From assembly GCA_019752375.1 (NCBI GenBank), contig JAIEMG010000171.1:1-41155 (forward strand): a stretch of DNA of 41,155 bases, read 5' to 3'. The notes under the pieces were generated by a model. The model was not told where the DNA came from, did no database searches, and saw nothing but the letters and a program-made list of their open reading frames with translations. The position numbers and the translations under genes are program-made. This DNA is from Gemmataceae bacterium. Lineage in GTDB: Bacteria; Planctomycetota; Planctomycetia; Gemmatales; Gemmataceae. Shown here piece by piece: positions 1 to 7,733 of this stretch; position 1 is the first letter of the stretch; each line of letters opens with the position of its first letter.

Positions 1-86
1 CGCGGCGTCAGCCCGACGTGGACGGCGACAATAACACGTCTTGGGATGCTCGCTGCCCACGTCGGGCTAACGCCGCGACGCTCGCC
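1..86. repeat. Inverted repeat, family R1 (REPIN-like pair)
   Basis: Two R1 arms face each other at 1-21 and 57-77 with a single C/T difference, and the right arm continues to 86 with the family end ACGCTCGCC. The window begins inside the element, so the left arm is cut off. The R1 core reads GCGTCAGCCCGACGTGG. The element lies downstream of the minus-strand gene ending at 141, so it could end that transcript as a hairpin, though I see no T-tract. Confidence 0.8.
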
Positions 87-140
87 TGGGGCCTGGATGG
101 ACTGGGCGAAGAACCTTTGCCCTGCCTCGATAGCCGCGGT

Positions 141-701
141 TTAGTATCCCGCGTCACCTGTGCCTGAGTACCCACAACCGCAGGCCCCACATCCGCAGAT
201 GATCCAGCCACATGCGGCGCACTCGACATCGAAGGCGTTATCGAGGGGATGTTTACAGTTGTAGCAGCGTGTAATTCGTCTACGTCCGAGTCCAAGCCGG
301 GTGCCTTGATTCACAAGACCGCGGCTTTGCAAGAACGCGTCGTGTGCCGTCACAATGGACTGCCGCTCCCTCTCTACGGCCTCTCGGTCCAACTCGGCCC
401 GGGTAATAATTCGGGCGCAGATCTTCGCGGTACGGATGTCCCCGAGAAACGGCTCGTCGAACGGGGCCGCATCATGCTTGTACAACTCCCGCAATTGTTC
501 AAGGATTGCCTCGACCTGAGCCCGCGATGCCGCGTAGGCGTCCATTTGCTTGTCAATGTGCTGCTCGCGCGCGATTTCGGCAACTCCAAGCATTCTTTTG
601 CGGAGTGCTTTGTGTGTGGGCATATGTTTGGACCGTGAAATCGGGGCGCCTGAATTGAGCGATGCTTCGTAGTGGATCTTTTGATGAAAATAAGAAACCA
701 C
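141..701 (-). CDS. Hypothetical protein with C-terminal zinc ribbon
   Basis: I do not recognise this 186-residue protein. The N-terminal two thirds are charged and helical, with stretches such as EAILEQLRELY that could form a coiled coil. The last about 45 residues hold CYNCKHPLDN, then CAACGW, then CGCGACGCGY, that is two CxxC pairs that look like a zinc ribbon followed by an extra Cys/Gly tail. The start at 701 is GTG, 16 bases after the stop of the upstream gene. An ATG at 623 would give a 160-residue form, and neither has a decisive ribosome site. It is the last gene of a three-gene minus-strand cluster. The zinc ribbon suggests nucleic-acid or protein binding, which is inference only. 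Confidence 0.6.
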   Translation of the reverse strand: MVSYFHQKIHYEASLNSGAPISRSKHMPTHKALRKRMLGVAEIAREQHIDKQMDAYAASRAQVEAILEQLRELYKHDAAPFDEPFLGDIRTAKICARIITRAELDREAVERERQSIVTAHDAFLQSRGLVNQGTRLGLGRRRITRCYNCKHPLDNAFDVECAACGWIICGCGACGCGYSGTGDAGY

Positions 702-717
702 TTCTGCAAAGCGTCCT

Positions 718-1131
718 TTAACGCAACTTGTTGAGCCACAAAACCAGCAGAGCCGTACCGAGTGAAATGAGCCCGCCGATTACGGCGGCAGAGATATTCG
801 GGCCAAACGACCAGAGCCGCCGCATGGCCTCCTCTTTCTCCCGCCTCAGTTCGTCCTTCCACGCTTGCAGGCCCGTAAGGTCCTTTCGCAAGAGCGCGAG
901 TTCCGCTTCAAGGGCAGTCAACTTGCCGAGCGCCCCCTTCAAATCGAGTACGACGAGCCGTTCCTCAATGACCGCGATCTTCACAGTCATCCCCGAAGTT
1001 GCTTCCGACCCCTTCGCGTGCAACTCCGTGAGTGCATTCAGCTGAATGACGTACGCGTCGAATTGGCGCGCGAGAGTGGCGGCCTGCATTTCGAGGTCAT
1101 CAATCCTCTCGCCCTGGGTCTTGCGGGCCAC
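718..1131 (-). CDS. Hypothetical coiled-coil protein with C-terminal membrane anchor
   Basis: The 137-residue protein is a long helical, heptad-rich segment (about residues 8-108, with LEAELALLRKDLTGLQAW as an example). One strongly hydrophobic segment follows near the C-terminus (about 115-133, ISAAVIGGLISLGTALLVLW), and the chain ends NKLR. This is a tail-anchored coiled coil, so the coiled coil probably faces the cytoplasm. The start is GTG at 1131, only four bases after the TGA of the upstream gene, which implies translational coupling. It sits between a DUF1488-like gene and a zinc-ribbon gene and probably acts with them. I cannot assign a function. Confidence 0.65.
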   Translation of the reverse strand: MARKTQGERIDDLEMQAATLARQFDAYVIQLNALTELHAKGSEATSGMTVKIAVIEERLVVLDLKGALGKLTALEAELALLRKDLTGLQAWKDELRREKEEAMRRLWSFGPNISAAVIGGLISLGTALLVLWLNKLR

Positions 1132-1135
1132 GCGA

Positions 1136-1726
1136 TCAACCTGATTTCAAGAGCAGGTTTCGGGACTGAGCCTGGAGGAGGGCGCCCCACAGGCTGGCGA
1201 GCCGGAGGCGCATGGTGGTCGTGTCCGCCCAATCCTTCGATTGGAAGGCTATGCTCCTCTGACGCGAGATGGCCGGGTCGATGACGCTGACATGAACCGA
1301 GGGGCGTTCCTGGACGTTTACGCCGGCAAAGCAAGTCCAAGTGACGGTGACTGCTCCGGCGTTGGGACCGATGATATCAGTGAGCATGCGGTGGGCGGCA
1401 GCCACATGAGGGTCGCTGGCAAGCGGCTCGCTGAAGGTCACACTCAGTCGAGTGAAGCGGGTCGTGAGGAAGACACGGCCATCCTCGTCAAGCCAGCCGT
1501 TCTCGATGTGGTCCCGAGCGATGGACTGAATCTCGGACTGGTGCTCGCGGTATGCTTGCCGCAATGAATCCTCGGACATGTCCCGCGCCCGGAAGCGAGT
1601 CATGAAGAGTTCCCCGGTCACCATGCACTCGACGGGCTTTCCATCCGCAAGAGCCTGGAAACCGAGGCAGTCTCGCTCAAAGACATATCGAGGCTCGACT
1701 TCAGGGAACTGGATGTCTTTTGGCAT
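1136..1726 (-). CDS. Hypothetical protein, DUF1488-like N-terminal half
   Basis: This 196-residue protein starts with a segment that resembles the small DUF1488 family: IQFPEVEPRYVFERD, then a QALADGKPVECMVTGE stretch, then a helix with an EHQSEIQSIARDHI pattern, then DGRVFLTT (roughly residues 5-85). The second half is not recognised. ATG at 1726 is preferred over a GTG at 1750 because GGAG lies six bases ahead of it. It is the first gene of a tight minus-strand cluster, with four bases to the next start. The terminator of the preceding large gene lies just upstream, so the cluster probably has its own promoter in 1727-1830. The family match is by eye and moderate. Confidence 0.6.
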   Translation of the reverse strand: MPKDIQFPEVEPRYVFERDCLGFQALADGKPVECMVTGELFMTRFRARDMSEDSLRQAYREHQSEIQSIARDHIENGWLDEDGRVFLTTRFTRLSVTFSEPLASDPHVAAAHRMLTDIIGPNAGAVTVTWTCFAGVNVQERPSVHVSVIDPAISRQRSIAFQSKDWADTTTMRLRLASLWGALLQAQSRNLLLKSG

Positions 1727-1830
1727 AGGTCGCTCCGCTCGAAGCGGCACGGGTCACTCCTCACGCAATGGTAGCCGTCGGCGGTGCGTCCTTCAAGGTT
1801 TGTCCGCCCCATGCCCGGTATCGCAATTTC

Positions 1831-1880
1831 AAAAAGATCCAGCCCTGAAGCCCGCCTTATTTGGTGGGCTTCAGGGCTGG
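1831..1880 (-). terminator. Intrinsic terminator of the redox megaprotein gene
   Basis: An 18-bp stem pairs 1839-1856 (CCAGCCCTGAAGCCC core) with 1863-1880, with one G:T pair and a six-base TTATTT loop. Read on the minus strand it is followed by ATCTTTTTG, a proper T-tract. The stem begins eight bases past the stop codon of the gene ending at 1888. This is the clearest factor-independent terminator in the window. Confidence 0.9.
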
Positions 1881-1887
1881 TGCGGCC

Positions 1888-4800
1888 TCAATGCCCATGC
1901 CCCCCTTCATGCCCCCCCCGGAACAGGGCATGCTTCGGGTCCCCCTTCCCCGCAATGTACGCCACCAGGTCCAGGATCTCGTCGTGCGTCAGCTTGTCCA
2001 GCAGGCCCAGCGGCATGACGGACTTGGGGGACTTGACCCGCTCGGCGATGTCGGCCTTCTTCAGGACTAGCGGCTCGGCTTTCATCAGGGGGTTTTCGAT
2101 CACCTTGACGGTGTCGCCAACTTCTTCCAGGATCAGGCCCGTGATCGTCTTGCCGGCTTTGGTCTCGATCACCCAGGTTTGATACTTCTCGTGGATGCGG
2201 AAGGACGGTTCCAGGATGTCGCGGAGGATTTCGGTCGGCGTGGCTTGCTTCGGGTCGATCTTCGTCAGGTCGGGGCCGAACTCGTTGCCGACGCCGTTCA
2301 TCTTGTGGCAGGCGACGCAGCTGGCCACCGTGAAGAGCTGCTTGCCGTTGTTGAACGAACGGCCGCTGTTCAGGTCCTTGACCGAGGCAGCCAGCTCGTC
2401 GAACTTCCATTCCTTGCGCGGGCGGACGAACTTCAGAAGCTCATCCACAATCGGCAGCGGGTTCTTGGCGAGGTAGCCTTCCGGATCGGCCAGGTACTCG
2501 TCCACGTCCTCGACGACGTACATGGCACCGTACATGCGCAGCCAGTGGCCGGGGTAGGTGCAGACGTAGGGATAGACGCCCGGCTTCATCGGTGCGGTGA
2601 AGCTGATGCGTTGCGACTGGCGCGGCTGCAGGAGCTTGCTCTTGACCAGCACCTTGCCGGACGCAGGCACGTAATCGCGCTCGGCAGCGCCGGGCTGCGT
2701 GGCCTGCGCTTCGGCGAGTTTGCCGATCTCTTCCATGGCGCCGGGCTGCGTGATGACCAGGTTGTGCGGCATGATGTCGGTGTTGTCGAAGAAGATCTCG
2801 GCCGGCTTGCCTGCCTTGACCACGAAGCGCTCGATGTCGAAGCGCATCTGGTCCGGCACCGCGCCGACGCGGATCACGCGCACGCCCAGCTCGCCCAGCT
2901 CCTTGCGCACCACCTTGGCCTCGTTGAGCGGCAACAGAGATGCCAGTGAATCGGCCAGCTGCAGCGCGTCCACCACGGCGGGCGCGGTGCGTTCCGCCAC
3001 GGGCACCTTGCGGACGTAGCCGAGGATCGTATCGAGCGTCGGCCTGGCTTCTTCCTTGGGCCAGTGGGTGGCGGGGATGCGCTGGATCGCCAGGATGGCG
3101 GCATGGCGCTCGGCGTCGTCCTTGATGAACTTCGCCAGCTTGCTGAAGGTCTGCGCTTCCTGGCCGCGCACGGAGGTCATGGCCAGCATGGCGGCACGGC
3201 GAATGACTCGCTCCGGCATCTCGCCGCCGACTTCGTAAGCGACCTTCACGTCCGGCGCGGACTGATTGGTCTTCTCGAAGACGACCTTGCGCTGGGCGTC
3301 GAGCACCGTGAGCGTGTAGCCGGTCAGGCGCTTGCCCAGGCCGTCGTCGGTGCGGTTGAAGAGGACGACCGACTGGATCGGCACCTCGCCGCCAAGATCG
3401 ACTTCCCACCACGGGTTGTCGGTGTTCTCGGCCGTGTGCGTCTGGCCGCCGTCGGCGAACCGGCCGCTGGTGTTGCCGTCGATGGCCTTGACGGCGTCGC
3501 CGCCGTTCGAGGTGCTCGACTGCGAAGCCTTGCCTTGCCGGGCGACATTACGGCCATCGCTGTAGACTTCGACTTCCGCGAGGGTCAGCGTCTTCTTCTT
3601 GCCGGGAATCTCGATGCGGACGTAGCGTCCCGGCGTCGTCTTGCCCTTGGGCGCGACGTCGGCCAGTTCCTTGGGCAGACCGATCAGCAGCGGTTCCACC
3701 TTCGGATAGAGGCTGGCGCGCTGGCCGGGATCGCGAACCAACGGCACCGCATTGACCAGGTCTTGCAACCCGGTCAGCGACTTGCTGCCCAGCGCCCAGG
3801 CTTTGTCGATGCCGCCGTCGGCTGCGATCAGAGCAACGTAGCCGAGCTGCCGGGTCACCGATGACTTGGCACTCGCGGCCGTGCGCTCCAGGTCGGGCCG
3901 CACGCGGAGCAACTGCTCGGCGGGGCGGTCGGTCAGCAGGCGAATCAGGTCGAAGGCGACGCTTTCGTCCTGTGTGCTCTGTTCCTGGTCGTGACTGCCG
4001 ATCGCGTCGATCAAGACGCGCAGCTCGGGCTTCTCTTCGAGCTTGGCCAGGCCGCGCAGTGCCTCGCGGCGGAACTCGTCGCGGACGCCGCGGCGGAACA
4101 GTAGCTCGATGTAGACGCCCTGGCTGCGTTTCATCTTCAGCAGGTCGTCGGTGCTGACGTTCTTGAGGAAGTAGCGGGCACCGGCCGGCGTGGTGAACTT
4201 GATCTCCTGACCGGATGCCAGGGCTTTCTTGACGTACGGATCGAGCGCCTTGTTCGTCTCGGCACGCACGAAGTCGAGATAGATGTCGGACGGGTGCGCA
4301 TTGGAGATGAGCAGCACCTCGATCGCTTCGGGCACGGTGAAGAAGCTGGCGGCACGGACGGCCTCCATGCGCACGCGCGGGTGCTCGTCGGCAGCCAGCT
4401 TCTTGAGCAGCTCCAGCGAATCCGGCACCCGGTCGCGCCAGTAGCACAGCACGCGCGTGGCGGCAGCGCGGGCGCGGAAGTCCGGCGACGCCAGCACCTG
4501 GTTGAGCAGGGCCACGTCGACCACGTTGTGCGACTGGTGCTGCCAGAGCGCCTCGGTGACGTGGTGCTCGTACTCGGCGTCTTTCTTGTCGAGCGTCGTC
4601 AGCCACTTCTTCACGGCGGCGACGACGTCATCGCTGTTGCGGCTGCCCAGCTCGATGCGGGCGCGGTAGCGCACGCGGTCTTCAGGCTCTTTCAGAACGT
4701 CGAGCAGTTTGTCGATCGGTTCGCCGGCAATCTTCGGCGACTTCGCCAGCGGCTGGCCGTCCATGGTCACGCGATAGATTCTGCCGTGCGTGCGGTCGCG

Positions 4801-7017
4801 GCTGGGGTCGCGAATGGCGTGCTGCAAGTGGCCGATGATCGGGTTGTGCCAGTCGATGAACCAGATGGCGCCGTCCGGACCGACCTTGATGTCCGATGGA
4901 CGGAAGTTCGAATTCGGATCCGTGGATGAAACGATCGGCTCGGTCTCGGTGGCAGACAGGCTGGCGCCCTTGGCTTCCATCTTGTACTGGAGGATGCCCT
5001 GGAAGCCGATGACATTGCCGACCAGCAGGTTGCCCTGGCTTTCCTTGGGGAAGTGCTTGCTGCTCAGGATCTCGACGCCGGGGCACGGTCGGGTCTTCTG
5101 CTGGTAGACCTGCGGCGGCTTGGGGTGCTTCTGCGGGAACTCCAGGTGGCCGGAGAAGAGGGCGCCGTGGTACGGGTTGGCGCCGGTGCCGTCGTAGACG
5201 ACGTCCTGGCCCCAGCGGTCCCAGACGTGGCCGTGCGGATTGGCGAAACTGGTGGTCACGTAGATGTCGAACTTCTGGCTGCGCGGCTCGTAGCGGAACA
5301 CGGCACCGTTGGCGACGCGGCGCGGCGCGCCCCACGGCGTCTCGGTCTGCGAATGATGAAACGTGCCTTCCTGGAAGTAGAGGGCGCCGCCCGGATCGAG
5401 GGCGAAGCTGTTGGCGGTGTGATGCGAGTCGGCCGAGTCGAGGCCGTGGACCATGCGCACGCGCAGGTCGGCCTTGCCGGCGCCCTTGGTGTCCTTGAGG
5501 AAGAGCAGGTCCGGCGCCTGGGCGACCAGCACGCCGCCGTTGTAGAACTCGAAGCCGGTCGGGCAGTTCAGCCCGTCGGCAAAGACGGTCATCTTGTCAG
5601 CCTTGCCGGTGCCCTTGGTGTCTTCGAAGATCAGGATCTTGTCGTCGCGCTGTTCGGTCGGCTTCCAGCGCGGATAGCTGGGCCACACGGCGACCCAGAG
5701 CCGGCCCTGCGTATCGAACTGCATCTGCACCGGCTTGGCCAGCTCGGGGAACTCCTTCTCCGAGGCGAACAGCGTCACCTTCATGCCCTTGGCGACCTTC
5801 ATCTTGTCGATGGCAGCCTCGCCGTCGATGAAGACGTGCTGGCCCTGGGGACCGCTGCCGGGCTTGTTCGTCTTGACGGGAATGAGCGGCGGGGCGTTGC
5901 TGTCGTCGACCTTGAAGTCCTTGCCCTGGGCAACGGCCCAGACGCGCTTCTCGCGGTTGTCGGTCATGGTGTCGAGGATTTCCAGCTCGCGCTGCTGATC
6001 CTCATAATTCGACTGCTTGTCGGCATACTTCTCGAACGCCCGGCCGCCATAGACGTTGAAGCCGTCCATGACGCGATAGCGATTGAACCAGTAAAAGTTC
6101 TTGTCGACGACCGCTTGCCGCAGCGCTTCAATCGCCTTCGCGTCGCGGGCCAGCTCCGGCTGGCCCGTGTAGAGCGTCCGGTCGATGATGCGTGCGACCG
6201 CTTCGTTGCCGCGTTCGTTCAGGTGAATCCCGTTGATCGTCAGCGGCTTGTCGCCTTTGGCGTAGAGGTCGAGCGTCGGGTGGAACAGGTCGACGAACGG
6301 CACGCCGGCGGCGTTCGCGACGTCGGCCATCGTCTTCGTGTAGAGCTCCAGGCGCTGGTTGTTCTCCTTGCCATCGCTCAGGTTGCGGTCCTTCAGGTCC
6401 TCGTGAGCGATGGGCGAGAACAGCACCAGGCGCGGGGCGCTCTTGCCGTTGTACTTCTGGCTGAGCGCGTGCTTGATGAAGGCTTCGAGGTCCTTCTTGA
6501 ACTTGTCGAGGCCGTCCTTGCCCGCAAACGACTCGTTGTAGCCGAAGAAGGCGAAGATGACGTCCGCCTTGGTGTTGGTCGTTTCAAAGCGATTGTCGCG
6601 CACGCCGATGCGGCTGACGAGCCGGCCGGGTTCCGGGCAAGGCGCCGAACCGGCCAGCCACTGGTCCGAAGTGCCAAACGACTGCGACCGGAGCCGTTTA
6701 CTGCTGTCGGGCTTGTCGGTGAAGCCCGCCACCTCGTCGCCGCTGAAGCCCAGGTTGCGGAAGACGAGGTCGTGCTTGGGAAAGCGGCTGTGGAACATCG
6801 TCTCCAGCCAGCCGTCGTGCTGCATGCGTTCGGCCAGCGCGTTGCCAATGATGCAAATATGGTCGCCTTGCTTGATCTCGAGCTTCGCCGGCTTGTCGTC
6901 GCCAGCCGAATGCAACGGATGGTCGGAAAAGACCAGCACCAGCCCAGCCACCGCGGCGGACAAGATGCCGATCGCGAGAGAACCTCGGCGAAGCGAGGAG
7001 AGATGCGGAGAGCGCAT
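1888..7017 (-). CDS. Exported multidomain redox protein: SGNH-like, PVC dehydrogenase propeller, HEAT, F5/8C, cupredoxin, cytochrome c
   Basis: A 1709-residue planctomycete megaprotein. ATG at 7017 places a signal sequence or anchor at residues 12-31; in-frame sequence further upstream runs into repeat DNA and is rejected. Domains in order: SGNH-hydrolase-like (about 45-285, with IGN where the catalytic serine loop should be and a GIHLNERG block); PVC-type membrane-bound dehydrogenase beta-propeller (about 405-755); HEAT-like helical repeats (about 770-1120); a discoidin/F5-8 type C carbohydrate-binding domain (about 1127-1262); a cupredoxin with type-1 copper ligands His1418, Cys1486, His1491 and Met1495; and a cytochrome c domain with CVACH at 1567-1571 and likely axial Met1668. 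The C-terminus is His/Gly-rich. Domain order suggests periplasmic oxidation of a carbohydrate-linked substrate, with electrons passing through copper to heme. The substrate is unknown. A strong terminator follows. Confidence 0.9.
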   Translation of the reverse strand: MRSPHLSSLRRGSLAIGILSAAVAGLVLVFSDHPLHSAGDDKPAKLEIKQGDHICIIGNALAERMQHDGWLETMFHSRFPKHDLVFRNLGFSGDEVAGFTDKPDSSKRLRSQSFGTSDQWLAGSAPCPEPGRLVSRIGVRDNRFETTNTKADVIFAFFGYNESFAGKDGLDKFKKDLEAFIKHALSQKYNGKSAPRLVLFSPIAHEDLKDRNLSDGKENNQRLELYTKTMADVANAAGVPFVDLFHPTLDLYAKGDKPLTINGIHLNERGNEAVARIIDRTLYTGQPELARDAKAIEALRQAVVDKNFYWFNRYRVMDGFNVYGGRAFEKYADKQSNYEDQQRELEILDTMTDNREKRVWAVAQGKDFKVDDSNAPPLIPVKTNKPGSGPQGQHVFIDGEAAIDKMKVAKGMKVTLFASEKEFPELAKPVQMQFDTQGRLWVAVWPSYPRWKPTEQRDDKILIFEDTKGTGKADKMTVFADGLNCPTGFEFYNGGVLVAQAPDLLFLKDTKGAGKADLRVRMVHGLDSADSHHTANSFALDPGGALYFQEGTFHHSQTETPWGAPRRVANGAVFRYEPRSQKFDIYVTTSFANPHGHVWDRWGQDVVYDGTGANPYHGALFSGHLEFPQKHPKPPQVYQQKTRPCPGVEILSSKHFPKESQGNLLVGNVIGFQGILQYKMEAKGASLSATETEPIVSSTDPNSNFRPSDIKVGPDGAIWFIDWHNPIIGHLQHAIRDPSRDRTHGRIYRVTMDGQPLAKSPKIAGEPIDKLLDVLKEPEDRVRYRARIELGSRNSDDVVAAVKKWLTTLDKKDAEYEHHVTEALWQHQSHNVVDVALLNQVLASPDFRARAAATRVLCYWRDRVPDSLELLKKLAADEHPRVRMEAVRAASFFTVPEAIEVLLISNAHPSDIYLDFVRAETNKALDPYVKKALASGQEIKFTTPAGARYFLKNVSTDDLLKMKRSQGVYIELLFRRGVRDEFRREALRGLAKLEEKPELRVLIDAIGSHDQEQSTQDESVAFDLIRLLTDRPAEQLLRVRPDLERTAASAKSSVTRQLGYVALIAADGGIDKAWALGSKSLTGLQDLVNAVPLVRDPGQRASLYPKVEPLLIGLPKELADVAPKGKTTPGRYVRIEIPGKKKTLTLAEVEVYSDGRNVARQGKASQSSTSNGGDAVKAIDGNTSGRFADGGQTHTAENTDNPWWEVDLGGEVPIQSVVLFNRTDDGLGKRLTGYTLTVLDAQRKVVFEKTNQSAPDVKVAYEVGGEMPERVIRRAAMLAMTSVRGQEAQTFSKLAKFIKDDAERHAAILAIQRIPATHWPKEEARPTLDTILGYVRKVPVAERTAPAVVDALQLADSLASLLPLNEAKVVRKELGELGVRVIRVGAVPDQMRFDIERFVVKAGKPAEIFFDNTDIMPHNLVITQPGAMEEIGKLAEAQATQPGAAERDYVPASGKVLVKSKLLQPRQSQRISFTAPMKPGVYPYVCTYPGHWLRMYGAMYVVEDVDEYLADPEGYLAKNPLPIVDELLKFVRPRKEWKFDELAASVKDLNSGRSFNNGKQLFTVASCVACHKMNGVGNEFGPDLTKIDPKQATPTEILRDILEPSFRIHEKYQTWVIETKAGKTITGLILEEVGDTVKVIENPLMKAEPLVLKKADIAERVKSPKSVMPLGLLDKLTHDEILDLVAYIAGKGDPKHALFRGGHEGGHGH

Positions 7018-7208
7018 GAGTGTTGAGCCTCGAAGATGATGCGGACGATTTTCCCGATAATCCCTTGAGTCGCGGCAGAAGTCCAGCAGCAAGCGCGCGG
7101 GGGCAGGCGGGCAGTTATCTAGAAGTGGCCGCAACGGGAAGGTTTTGGAAGGGAAAATGGACGGAGTGGCGGAAAGCGTGTGCAAAGGTATAGTCCGGCA
7201 TAATCTCA

Positions 7209-7636
7209 GCGAGCGTCGAGGCGTAAGCCCGACGTGGACCTTGCGACATACTCGCCCATGCACGTCGGCCCTGGCGTCGCGATGTCGAAGGCGCCGCTCA
7301 CTCGCCGATTCACGTCGGGCTTACGCGAGCGGCGAAAGGAAACATACCCCTCGAGCCCGACGCGCCAGCAAGGGTCGGCGGCCTGCCCCTTGCTTGCCCC
7401 ATATTCCGCACCCTTGTTTTATCCTCTCGTTCCCAAGCTCCGACTTGGGAATGTACGGCCGAGAAGCTCCCGCTTCTCGCCGTCGAAGGCTTGCGCGGCT
7501 TGACGCTGCCCTGTTGCGTGGGGTTCCGAGAAGCTGGAGCTTCTCGGTCGTGCGTACCCAAGCCCGAGCTTGGGTACGAGGGAAAAGGCGCCGCACACTC
7601 GCCGATTCACGTCGGGCTTACGCCTCGACGCTCGCC
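7209..7636. repeat. Nested composite repeat: R1 outside, R6 and R7 inside
   Basis: The outer ends, 7209-7238 and 7608-7636, are R1 arms that match as reverse complements over 28 bp. Inside, a 39-bp segment is directly repeated at 7288-7326 and 7585-7623 with one mismatch; each copy carries an R1 core. Further in, R6 hairpins (core CCCAAG...CTTGGG) lie at 7431-7450 and 7554-7577. Innermost, R7 hairpins (GAGAAGC...GCTTCTC) lie at 7461-7478 and 7527-7546. The order R1-R1-R6-R7-R7-R6-R1 is almost symmetric. Confidence 0.85.
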
Positions 7637-7673
7637 AACGGATAACGCGATTCCGATCATTCGCCAACGGCAA

Positions 7674-7701
7674 GGCCCTGCACGGGCGACCGTGCAGGGC
7701 C
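7674..7701 (-). terminator. Hairpin downstream of sppA
   Basis: A perfect 12-bp stem (GGCCCTGCACGG with its complement) closes a four-base loop 33 bases past the sppA stop. No T-tract follows on the minus strand, so it may be an mRNA 3'-end protector or a weak terminator. Confidence 0.5.
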
Positions 7702-7733
7702 GAATCTATGGTTTGGCGACACGACACTCCGCC

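Larger units (their letters stand above)
7018..7733. other. 716-bp gene-free region packed with repeats
   Basis: No credible gene lies between the sppA stop and the start of the redox megaprotein. From 7018 to 7200 I see only the presumed leader and promoter zone of the megaprotein and no clear hexamers. 7209-7636 is a nest of three repeat families, described separately. 7674-7701 is a hairpin next to the sppA stop. Open frames here translate the repeats and should not be annotated. Confidence 0.75.

Noticed and set aside
5053..7026. 657-codon open frame on the plus strand opposite the redox megaprotein
   Set aside because: It is antisense to a gene with clear domains, its translation is low-complexity Leu/Val/Ala/Arg-rich, and such frames arise from high GC at third codon positions.
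7018..7263. 82-codon N-terminal extension of the redox megaprotein
   Set aside because: It has no signal sequence and its first part translates an R1 repeat; ATG at 7017 starts a normal signal sequence.
7209..7636. CRISPR array
   Set aside because: Repeats are inverted, of three different families and irregularly spaced, with no unit-length spacers and no cas genes.
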